From assembly GCA_946811185.2 (NCBI GenBank), contig OX328102.1, positions 49,267,619 through 49,331,618 of the forward strand: a stretch of 64,000 bases of DNA, read 5' to 3'. The notes below the pieces were generated by a model that worked only from the letters and a program-made list of their open reading frames with translations, ran no database searches and was not told where the DNA came from. Positions 1 to 7,700 of this stretch are shown here, piece after piece. Source of the stretch: Hippopus hippopus (lineage: Eukaryota > Mollusca > Bivalvia > Cardiida > Cardiidae). The translations under genes were made by a program, and so were the position numbers. Numbering within the stretch: position 1 is the stretch's first letter; the number at the start of each line of letters is the position of its first letter.

Positions 1-190
1 TCTTATATCACTGAGTTGGTCTTAGCTTTTTTCCCCTATGAATGATTTTCTCTCTTTCTAAAAGGTTGACCATTGAGTTGGACTTAGTCTTTTTACATCT
101 CTATGAATGATTTTTTCTTTCTAAAAGACTGAGCACTGAGTTGGATTTAGTCTTTTTCTGCATCTATGAATGATTCTTACTCTTTGCAGT
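1..190. repeat. Outer subterminal repeat array, left arm
   Basis: Degenerate direct repeats of about 55-65 bases. Each contains a variant of CTGAGTTGGACTTAGTC followed by CTATGAATGATTTTT and a CTTTCTAAAAG segment. The array continues beyond the window start. The mirror array lies at 14,385-14,740. Subterminal iterons of this kind could bind a terminal protein or replication factor; that role is inference. Confidence 0.75.
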
Positions 191-234
191 ATAACTCTCT
201 GGAGTATAACTCTTTTGGAATGCGTCTCTTCTAA

Positions 235-735
235 AAGAAAGATAGAACTTTCGTGGTAGATGGTTAGTCCTGAAAAGGACTGTTGGGTTAGCTCTGAAAA
301 GAGCTGTGACAATTTGAAGAAATGACAACTTGAAGATAGAACTTTCGTCTGACAGCTTGAAGATAGAACTTTCGTCTGACATCTTGAAGATAGAACTTTC
401 GTGGTAGATGGTTAGTCCTGAAAAGGACTGTTGGGTTAGCTCTGAAAAGAGCTGTGACAATTTGAAGAAATGACAACTTGAAGATAGAACTTTCGTCTGA
501 CAGCTTGAAGATAGAACTTTCGTCTGACATCTTGAAGATAGAACTTTCGTGGTAGATGGTTAGTCCTGAAAAGGACTGTTGGGTTAGCTCTGAAAAGAGC
601 TGTGACAATTTGAAGAAATGACAACTTGAAGATAGAACTTTCGTCTGACAGCTTGAAGGTAGAACTTTCGTCTGACAATTTGAAGAAATGACAATTTGAA
701 GAAAAGATAGAACTTACGTCTGACAATTTGAAGAA
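235..735 (-). repeat. 148-bp tandem array of histone-like stem-loop units, left arm
   Basis: Three near-identical units of 148 bases, mirror of 13,865-14,365. On the minus strand each unit holds two stem-loops (AGCTCTTTTCAGAGCT and AGTCCTTTTCAGGACT), each followed by AACC(C)A, then several copies of ACGAAAGTTCTATCTTCAAG. Open frames across the array are translations of the repeat and are not treated as genes. Confidence 0.85.
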
Positions 736-761
736 AGGTAGATCTTCCGTGGTAGATGGTT

Positions 762-801
762 AGCCCTGAAAAGGGCTGTTGGGGTGGCCCTAAAAGGGAC
801 C
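762..801 (-). terminator. Twin histone-type 3' stem-loops after the left 78-aa gene
   Basis: On the minus strand GGTCCCTTTTAGGGCC (786-801) followed by ACCCCA, then AGCCCTTTTCAGGGCT (762-777) followed by AACCATC and a GGAAGATCT segment. Length, 4-base U-rich loop, 6-bp stem and ACCCA-like flank match the known metazoan histone mRNA 3' stem-loop. They lie 22 and 46 bases after the stop codon. Function as a 3'-end signal is inference. Confidence 0.7.
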
Positions 802-822
802 TGGTTTTGGAGGTTGTGTTTT

Positions 823-1059
823 TTAAGCACAACCTCCAACCTTTCTGCAGGCTGGACAGCTACTTGCTGCCCGCCTCTTTAGCCTCTTCAACTGCTGTTC
901 ATCCAGTCCAAAGTCCAAAGAGAACGAAGGCTCAGCGTCATCGTTCCAATCTTCGGTAGAAGGCACTACGAACTCCTTCTTCTTCTTGTCGTCCATCTTT
1001 TTTCTGGATGATAGCTGCGCAAGCTCGCTAAAGCTCATATCTCTTAAAGCACACTCCAT
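823..1059 (-). CDS. 78-aa micro-protein with C-terminal CPxC motif, left copy
   Basis: Unrecognised protein, identical to the right-arm copy at 13,541-13,777. It has a Lys-rich stretch (about 20-29), an acidic middle, a Lys/Arg helix (about 57-66) and ends with SSCPACRKVGGCA, a possible zinc or disulphide site. The ATG lies about 50 bases downstream of a TATA box (ATAAAA near 1,110). The same C-terminal pattern (CPxC then GC) occurs in the 88-aa protein, and the first bases after both stop codons are alike, so the two genes may be related. The mRNA probably ends at the twin stem-loop just beyond the stop. Small basic size and NLS-like clusters suggest a nuclear regulator, but this is a guess. 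Confidence 0.7.
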   Translation of the reverse strand: MECALRDMSFSELAQLSSRKKMDDKKKKEFVVPSTEDWNDDAEPSFSLDFGLDEQQLKRLKRRAASSCPACRKVGGCA

Positions 1060-1099
1060 ATTGTCTACAAGTCGAAGAGAATGAACGATGTGCGGGAAA

Positions 1100-1215
1100 T
1101 GACACTGGGTTTTATAGGTTTTCAGACGGATTGAACTAGTTGACCCATGACGTCATTTTCTCCTATGTTTTTCCCGCGTCGGCGTTTCATGCTGTTTTGG
1201 CTCCAAATTAATGTT
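1100..1215 (-). promoter_or_regulatory. CRE/TATA promoter of the left 78-aa gene
   Basis: Read on the minus strand: a block including GCGGGAAAAACATAGGAG, then TGACGTCA (1,148-1,155, a consensus CRE/ATF site), GTCAACTAGTTCAATCCG, then a TATA box (CTATAAAACC near 1,110). The same block stands before the 104-aa gene, before the 68-aa gene and in the mirror copy at 13,385-13,540. Confidence 0.7.
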
Positions 1216-1444
1216 ATCCAATCAGATTCACCGTTGTTTTTTCTATTACTAAATGTTTTACTGTTGACCAACCCGTGGGTTTGTTACATTTTCTTGTTCG
1301 GGGGATTTTATTGTTGACCAATCCGTGGATTTGTTACATTTTCTTGTTCGGGTTAGAAAAACTAGAGTTTAACTAACCTATGACTTTTTTTTGATTATGA
1401 GTCTTCTGACAAAATGAAAAGAAAGATGATTATTTAAGATAGCT

Positions 1445-1460
1445 AGCCCTGAAAAGAGTT
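1445..1460 (-). terminator. Histone-like stem-loop after the left 46-aa gene (degenerate)
   Basis: Minus strand AACTCTTTTCAGGGCT, 26 bases after the stop codon. The loop and right arm match the other stem-loops but one stem pair is lost and one is a wobble. A CATCTTTCTTTT segment follows. Confidence 0.5.
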
Positions 1461-1485
1461 GCTTTTTTGTACAGAATGCACTTTT

Positions 1486-1626
1486 TTATACCCCTCTCTT
1501 TCTTTTGATTGATTCCATTTTATCTAGCATTTGCATCAGATGTTCAATTTCATGTCTGATATATCTGAAACGTTCTCTTTCTTCTAACCAGAAGAGCAAT
1601 AAGAGAAAAAATGTTAATCCAAACAT
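1486..1626 (-). CDS. 46-aa small membrane protein, left copy
   Basis: A short frame starting MFGLTFF: a hydrophobic N-terminus (residues about 2-14, ending in a Trp) followed by a charged amphipathic helix with many Glu, Arg and Lys. The whole frame is kept in both arms, with one conservative Phe/Leu difference. A TATA-like ATATAAAAC lies upstream and a histone-like stem-loop downstream, the same arrangement as for the neighbouring genes, so I take it as real despite its size. It could be a single-pass membrane or signal-anchor peptide. No family was recognised. Confidence 0.55.
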   Translation of the reverse strand: MFGLTFFLLLLFWLEERERFRYIRHEIEHLMQMLDKMESIKRKRGV

Positions 1627-1724
1627 TGTACGATACTGGCTCAGGTTTTACAAAAAGTTAATGGTGAATGAGAAAAAATAATCAAGAGTTTAGTGTTTTA
1701 TATGTGTAATGGATCACTTTTTAG

Positions 1725-2175
1725 TTTTTTCATCCTATGAATGATTTTTTCTCTCTAAATGGAATTTGTCCCTATATCGCTGAATTGAACTTAGATTTTT
1801 TTGCACTATAAATGATTTCTAAATGTCTGAGCACTGAGTTGAACTTAGACTTTTTTTTACCCTATGTATGATTTTTTCTTTCTAAATGTCTGACCATTGA
1901 GTTGGACTTAGTCTTTTTTTTACATCTATGAATGATTTTTTCTCTTTCTAAAAGCCTGATCATTGAGTTGGACTTAGTTTTTTCTTCACCTATGTATGAT
2001 TTTTCTCTCTAAAAGACTGAGCACTGGGTTGGACTTAGCTTTTTTTATTCTATGAATGATTTTTCTTTTCTAAATGTCTGGACATTGAGTTGGACTTAGT
2101 CTTTTTTCTGCATCTATGAATGATTTTTTTACTCTTTGGAGTGTAACTCTCTGGAGTGTGAGTCTTTGGAGTGTA
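1725..2175. repeat. Inner subterminal-type repeat array, left arm
   Basis: About seven degenerate copies of the same 55-65 base unit as at 1-190 (TTGAGTTGGACTTAGTC ... CTATGAATGATTTTT). It ends in short repeats of GAGTGTAACTCT. Mirror copy at 12,425-12,875. Confidence 0.75.
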
Positions 2176-2254
2176 ACTCTTCTAAAAGAAAGAAGTTTGA
2201 CAATTTGAAGAAATGACAATTTGAAGAAAGATAGAACTTTCGTGGTAGATGGGT

Positions 2255-2270
2255 AGCCCTGAAAAGGGCT
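2255..2270 (-). terminator. Histone-type stem-loop after the 104-aa gene
   Basis: Minus strand AGCCCTTTTCAGGGCT, a perfect 6-bp stem with loop TTTC, flanked by AAAAC before and ACCCATC after, then CCACGAAAGTTCTATCTTTC. It starts 32 bases past the stop codon. Confidence 0.7.
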
Positions 2271-2301
2271 GTTTTGAGAAGAGCTGATTTTATGAAAATG
2301 T

Positions 2302-2616
2302 TTATTCAGTATCAGCATCAGTCGATTCGCTGTCTGACTCACTCCTTTCAGTGGCGATTTGCGCACGGAAAAGACGGGTCACCTGCTCAGTTTTTGAAAT
2401 AACATACTGAAAATACATCTCAAGTATGCCCTCAATAATGAGTTCCTTCATCCGAAGGTTATAACAGAACACCCTGTTATTAGCAAGCTCAGCCCTCTCG
2501 TATCGTCTTCTCACTCCAGCTAAGCGTTGTTTAAGTAAGACGATTTGCCTCCTTGCTCTTATTAACTTTCGCTCAGCATCCATCCAAGTACCAAGAAGTG
2601 GTGGTATCGTAGCCAT
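2302..2616 (-). CDS. 104-aa coiled-coil-like protein, present in the left arm only
   Basis: Unrecognised protein. Residues about 12-50 are Arg/Leu-rich and helical, probably a short coiled coil; the C-terminus (about 90-104) is acidic and Ser-rich (SESDSESTDADTE). It has its own CRE/TATA promoter and a histone-type stem-loop. The 717-base segment carrying it is missing from the right arm, and direct repeats of about 60 bases that include the stem-loop flank it (2,213-2,273 and 2,934-2,992). Loss from the right arm by recombination between those repeats is the simplest reading; gain on the left is the alternative. Confidence 0.65.
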   Translation of the reverse strand: MATIPPLLGTWMDAERKLIRARRQIVLLKQRLAGVRRRYERAELANNRVFCYNLRMKELIIEGILEMYFQYVISKTEQVTRLFRAQIATERSESDSESTDADTE

Positions 2617-2639
2617 TGTGAAAATGAAATGTATGGAAA

Positions 2640-2760
2640 ATAAATCGCTGAGATTTATAGCTTTTCAGACGGATTGAACTAGTTGACCCATGACGTCATT
2701 TTCTCCTATGTTTTTCCCGCGTCGGCGTTTCATGCTGTTTTGGCTCCAAATTAATGTTAT
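2640..2760 (-). promoter_or_regulatory. CRE/TATA promoter of the 104-aa gene
   Basis: Same block as at 1,100-1,215, with TGACGTCA at 2,691-2,698 and a TATA box (GCTATAAATC) near 2,655. The ATG lies about 40 bases further on. Confidence 0.7.
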
Positions 2761-2971
2761 CCAATCAGAATCAGCGTTGTTTTTTCTATTACTAAATGTT
2801 TTATTGTTGACCAATCCGTGGGTTTGTTACATTTTCTTGTTCGGGTTAGAAAAAAACTAGAGTTTAACTAACCTATGACTTTTTTTTTTGATTGTGAATC
2901 TTTTGAGTTTTTTTGACAATTTTGAGTTTTTGACAATTTGAAGAAAGATAGAACTTTCGTGGTAGATGGGT

Positions 2972-2987
2972 AGCCCTGAAAAGGGCT
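2972..2987 (-). terminator. Histone-type stem-loop after the left 88-aa gene
   Basis: Minus strand AGCCCTTTTCAGGGCT with A-rich bases before it and ACCCATC after it, 35 bases past the stop codon. A purine-rich ACGAAAGTTC follows after about 10 bases, a possible histone-downstream-element analogue. Confidence 0.7.
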
Positions 2988-3022
2988 GTTTTGTTTTTTT
3001 GGAGGCTGTGTTTTTTCCAGTT

Positions 3023-3289
3023 CTAATGGCAACACCCGAAATTCGCTTGGCAAATGGGGCATGCTGTAATCTTCCTCCCAAATTCGATATCAACCAAGAT
3101 GATATCCGGTGTTGTCTTTAATAATAGCTGAACTAATCTTTCGCCGAGATCTTTGTATGGTTGTGTTATACGTCGCAGTTGGTCTTGTTCCTCCTCTCCT
3201 ACGAGATGAGTGGTTAGTTGCAATAACTGCTGTCCGGCATTTAGATACTCTTGGAGAGCCTCACGTAGTTGATGATTTACCTCTTCCAT
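3023..3289 (-). CDS. 88-aa helical micro-protein with C-terminal CPxC motif, left copy
   Basis: Starts MEEVNHQLRE. A longer frame begins with a non-ATG codon upstream, so the first ATG at 3,289 is chosen. The body is helical (Leu, Gln, Glu-rich), followed by ITACPICQANFGCCH, a Cys/His cluster that could bind zinc. It differs from the right-arm copy at two places (Gly/Ala, Asp/Asn). No family was recognised. Its promoter belongs to the second E1 class (see 3,317-3,432), so it may be expressed at a different time from the 78-aa and 104-aa genes. Confidence 0.65.
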   Translation of the reverse strand: MEEVNHQLREALQEYLNAGQQLLQLTTHLVGEEEQDQLRRITQPYKDLGERLVQLLLKTTPDIILVDIEFGRKITACPICQANFGCCH

Positions 3290-3316
3290 ATTGATATTGC
3301 TTCCGAATATTGACAC

Positions 3317-3432
3317 TGCTTTCGAAGTGATCGTTAGCTGAGAGTCAAAGAAATGGTGAATGTGTGAAAAAAATAACGCGGACTTTATACGTTTAAGGAG
3401 GATTGAAATTTTTTAAAGAGCTCGGACCTGGC
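3317..3432 (-). promoter_or_regulatory. Second-class promoter and long leader of the left 88-aa gene
   Basis: Minus strand: CCAGGTCCGAGCTCTTTAA, TTTCAATCCTCC, a TATA-like CGTATAAAG, then a leader with ATTCACCATTTCTTTGA and CTAACGATCACTTCGAAAGC. The same promoter and leader precede the 220-aa gene (10,490-10,629). There is no CRE. Confidence 0.6.
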
Positions 3433-3599
3433 AGAAAGCACATACATTTTTTCCATGCTACGTTTCATGCTAATATAGCAAAAAAGTTATGAGACGTTGT
3501 ATGGGAAAAATGTAACCAGAACAAGTCTTTTGGGGGAAAAACAGAATGAAGAACTCTATTGTTTTTTTGAACTTTTATTTATTGAACTTTTATTTACTG

Positions 3600-3965
3600 A
3601 ACAGAACTAAACATTGAAACATTTTTTTTGCAATGCATCATAAAAAAATTTCTTGACAATGAAAAAAAATTCTTGACAATGAAAAAAATCACAATGAAAC
3701 ATTTTTTTGCAATGCATCATAAAAAAATTTCTTGACAATGAAAAAAATTTCTTGACAATGAAAAAAATCACAAGCAAACATTTTTTTTGCAATGCATCAT
3801 AAAAAATTTCTTGACAATGAAAAAACATTTTCTTAACAATGAAAAAATCGCACTGAAATATTTTTTCACAATGAATTATTCACAACGAATTAATCGCAAT
3901 GAATTAATCACAATGAATTATTTTTTTCGCAATGAATTATTTACAATGAATTAATCGCAAAAAAC
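3600..3965. repeat. AT-rich direct repeats at the inner edge of the left TIR
   Basis: Tandem and dispersed copies of TTCTTGACAATGAAAAAAA, GCAATGCATCATAAAAAA and CACAATGAATTA. Mirror at 11,335-11,725. A reading frame through it is low-complexity and is rejected as a gene. It could be a replication or transcription-stop region; nothing in the sequence decides this. Confidence 0.7.
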
Positions 3966-3981
3966 AGTATATAACAAATTT

Positions 3982-4638
3982 TTATAATGCAAATTCGCAA
4001 ACACCACGAGTTACACATTTGTTTTCATATTCCGTAATGTCTTTATGCAATTGGTCATACCCAAAAAACATTGTATACTCACTGTCCATATCGTCGAAAT
4101 CTCGTAGTCCTATGAATGGAGCAACATGTCTATAAGCGTCTTTTGTTGAAAGAGCTGATTTTACTACTTCTTCTGTAACATCTCTATCAAATAGAATATA
4201 CCCTGACATGCTTTCCATTGTTTCTCCGTAGGAATCATGAACAGATCCTTTTTTGTAGCGTAAGTAAAAGTTAAATAGAACTGATTTCATTTTCACAACG
4301 TTAAGAAAACTTTCTTCTGCTGTTCCTATGATAAAAAATGTCCATCGGCTTGTGGATCGAAACAGTTTACTAATAACATTGTCTTTCATACAGCTATCTG
4401 CTAAATAAGTCTTGAGAACGAGATCCAGCCCCGAATCGTCCACCATCATCGCAATAAAGTTGAATATAGCATACACTTTGTATGACTTTTCTCCTTTTGC
4501 AACCCATTTAAACATTTTTTTGATCCAAATTTTCACACAGAAAAATTTAATGTTAAGCTGTGTTCGTTCATCAAGCGTATGCTGTCGAACAAATTCTCCA
4601 TAAATTTTTTCACGTAGTTCTATTGGTAGCGGCAACAT
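3982..4638 (-). CDS. 218-aa unknown protein, possible F-box-like N-terminus
   Basis: Starts MLPLPIELREKIYGEFV, which resembles the first helix of an F-box (LPxEL...I...F), but the rest of that domain is not convincing. The body is mixed, with several aromatic residues. It lies 82 bases after the PolB stop codon on the same strand, so it may share a transcript with PolB. Its last codons lie in the TIR; the right arm keeps a non-coding, altered copy of that tail near 11,310-11,335, which shows that the arm duplication ran into this gene. Intact reading frame; function unknown. Confidence 0.6.
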   Translation of the reverse strand: MLPLPIELREKIYGEFVRQHTLDERTQLNIKFFCVKIWIKKMFKWVAKGEKSYKVYAIFNFIAMMVDDSGLDLVLKTYLADSCMKDNVISKLFRSTSRWTFFIIGTAEESFLNVVKMKSVLFNFYLRYKKGSVHDSYGETMESMSGYILFDRDVTEEVVKSALSTKDAYRHVAPFIGLRDFDDMDSEYTMFFGYDQLHKDITEYENKCVTRGVCEFAL

Positions 4639-4720
4639 GATTGTTATTTTTTTGAACAGTTGCTAATATTTTTTCCCCGACTTACTTTGAGTGATTGGTA
4701 CACAACAATGTGATATGAAA

Positions 4721-7700
4721 TTATTTTCTCAAGCTTTTATAACCATAGGGTACAGTATCAGTACCATTTACAATGACTCTCTTGGTGTATACAGAACGAA
4801 ACGTTTTTGTTTGTGGTTCACTGGTAACCGTTCTATCTCTGTGTCTTTTAATTTTACAATCATACTGAATTTTGATTTCTACTGTACGATCCAAAGCACA
4901 TTTCGAATATGTATCGAAATTTACCACCTGTTTTGTATTGTAATCCAGAGTAATCCCCTTTACTTTACATTTGCTTATCTCTTTTCCATCTTTTGTTTTC
5001 ATTTTGTAAGCATAATTCTTAGGTCCAAGTCCTCTGAATGGAGTAATTTTACAAGCAGGCTCTTCATCAGTCCATTTTCCTAACCGGCTGTTAATAATAG
5101 GGGGATTCCATAATTCGGGGTCGTGAATGTACATACAACTATCTGTATCGAAATACAGAACTCTATCTTTTAACTTTTCAAGAACACTGTACAATTCCAA
5201 CCTTGCATAAGCTGTTACGTAAGAACCTACTATCACATTGGCTGTAGCATGGGTGTCAATATGTTCCAACTTTGATTCATAGTTAACCAAGATGAATGAA
5301 CAGTTCTCATCAAAGATTTCTACATGCTTTACAATGAAATTGGGGTTGGTGACTAATTCAAAATATTTAGACGGATCACTGATGTATTCCGTCTGGATCA
5401 TTTTTTCACGCTGAGCTAATTTTCCCCAAAGGCAGTTCAACATAATCTTAGCAAATGATCTTCTCCCAGGATTTCTTTGAATACAACTTGGATCAAGACG
5501 AACACCTTCTGCCTTCTCATATTCACAAACGAACTGATCTTTTTCTGAGTCTGATTGACAGCTATCTGGATAACCACTGGCTTCTTGCTTAATTTTCAAG
5601 AAATTGTCCACATAATGTTTAAAGAACTGATCTGACACAGAATTGAAATGCCAAATTTCATACACTTGCAATAATCGATAACCGCAGTCAAGAGCCTTGA
5701 ATAATTCAAAAGTAACCCAAGTTCCGACCAAAGCCCTCTCTTCTTTACCATGTCTACAAATGTTTGAGCTTTCTTCTGGACATTTCATACAGAGGGGAAA
5801 CATCATTTTGTTGTTACAGTGAACTGGAAGAACGGGGTGAAACAAATCAGTTGGAGGCAAAACTTTGCATTTGATTAATCCCTCATATTGGTGAATATTG
5901 TTCATATCAATATTCTCAGTAGACAAAATTTCTGGATGACCTACAGGGTAGGATTTGTGTTTACAAACATAAGGGTATAGAGAACAGATATCGATGTACT
6001 TGATTTCCTTTTTGGTTTTTTCATCAACATCATATCCAATTTTTATTGCATTACATCTTCCCCCGGACAAACCATCCCTCGGATCGATTGGGTCCCAATG
6101 TGGATATAACTTTTCAATGTGTTTTTTGTACTCTTTATCCTTCATCTTAGCATCAAATTCGTGTTCCCAAATGTACACTACATTATATCCCATGTCTTCG
6201 ATATCTGCTATACGTTCAAAAGTACGTTCGTACAATTCAGACATGGGTTTTCCATTAATAGGATTGATCTGTTTTCGATCTGTATAGCATACAGGACAAC
6301 CATGATACAAATCCCCAAGAAATTCATAAACAGTGTTTGATTGATGGTGAAAACCATCTACACTATATTTTCCGATTTGAGCTTCACCACCATTTTTTGC
6401 ATGCTGAATATTAATACCTTTTTCCTGAGCAATGCTTTGAACCCATCGTATCGCTTTCATAGAAAAGCGACGTCTGGATGAGTCTTTACTTGAAATGATA
6501 GCTATTTGATTTTCTGGTAAACATTTGCTTCGCCACACCTTGTTACAGGCATCTGCGATGGTAATCGCCTCTAAAAATGGACAAATACCACCCTGTTCGA
6601 TAAACAGCTTTCTGAATTCAGCACACCCTCGTCTGAGGATATCAACGTCTGACCTACAGTACATTTCCATCTCCTTCTGAAAATTGAATTCCTCACCATT
6701 TCGAACTTTGTCATTATACCAAACTATAAATTTTGACCTAGCCTCTTCAGACATTGAGTCGGGTTTGTAATAAGACATATCCAAGTAGGGTCCGATGTAA
6801 CTCCAAAATTCATCTGTATTCGCCCAGTGAGGAAAGTAACCTTTTTTCATTTCTTGAAGGCCAAAGGTGGATGGAAATTTTGCCAAACCAAAACTCATGA
6901 AATTGAAAGAATCGATCAGACGTACACCGTTCAGTTCTAACTTCATAATATTGTTTCCATTCATGATCAATTTTGGAAGTTTTAACCCAACTTTGACAAT
7001 ATAGTCAAGAATGAACTGCCCGTCATAGCCTTTGAAATTATGGGCAATAGCCGTAACCCCTTTATGATGTTTTGAAAAGAGCCAGTTGCAAAATTGACTC
7101 AAAGTTTTTTCACCTTGAAAAATAACTTCCCTACCCTCTTCAAATTCACTGCATGTAGAACAATGAAAATCAAGTGATTTATCGATACATTCATCACACG
7201 CTCTGTGTGCGATACAATAATTTGGGATGTGTACACCTGTGTCTTGTTTGCATTCAAAATCAAAGAAAATAAACTGTGGTTTTTTGACTACAGAAGAACT
7301 CGTCTCGTCATCGCTGTCATGGTTCAACTTACTTTGGTAAGGTTGAATATAGCATTGATGAGAAAAGTTAACATTTCTCTTACAGATATGACATCTTTTC
7401 TTTCCATTGCAAACATGATTTTTCTTTCTGATATGATATTGTGCACCGCATTTCGAACAGAGTTTCACTAATTCACAAATGGATTTCTTTTCTTTACCTT
7501 GAACATTTCTGTGATTTTCAAAGCATTCAGCACTAAAAAATCGTCTACTGCAAACACTGCAAACATATTCTTTTGATTCTGATGGACATTTTCCTTCGCG
7601 ATAACAACCTTTACAGATATTTGAACAAGCATGACTTTCCCGGTGAGGGTAACCCACATCACAGAACTCACAATAATATCCACAACTAAGAAAACCTTTG

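Larger units (their letters stand above)
1..4015. repeat. Left terminal inverted repeat of E1
   Basis: Near-identical inverted copy of 11,305-14,740. From the outside in it holds a subterminal repeat array, a stem-loop array, the 78-aa gene, the 46-aa gene, a second subterminal array, the 104-aa gene (left arm only), the 88-aa gene, and AT-rich repeats reaching into the 3' end of the 218-aa gene. Few differences separate the arms (for example two residues in the 88-aa protein), which suggests recent origin or ongoing gene conversion. Confidence 0.9.

Noticed and set aside
121..832. Five overlapping frames of 63-106 codons with near-identical FSELTQQSFSGLTIYHE segments (and mirrors at 13,768-14,479)
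   Set aside because: They are translations of the 148-bp stem-loop repeats, overlap one another, have no promoter of their own, and exist because 148-bp repeats happen to stay open.
1725..2175. Regular direct repeats that could suggest a CRISPR array
   Set aside because: Units are degenerate, spacers are not unique, the sequence is eukaryotic, and the repeats belong to a TIR with mirror copies; no cas genes.
3607..3828. 73-codon frame rich in FHCQE/FFIVKK
   Set aside because: Pure translation of AT-rich tandem repeats; the phase is not kept in the mirror arm.
4691..5083. 130-codon plus-strand frame over the PolB C-terminus
   Set aside because: Shadow of PolB; no promoter, and composition typical of antisense translation.
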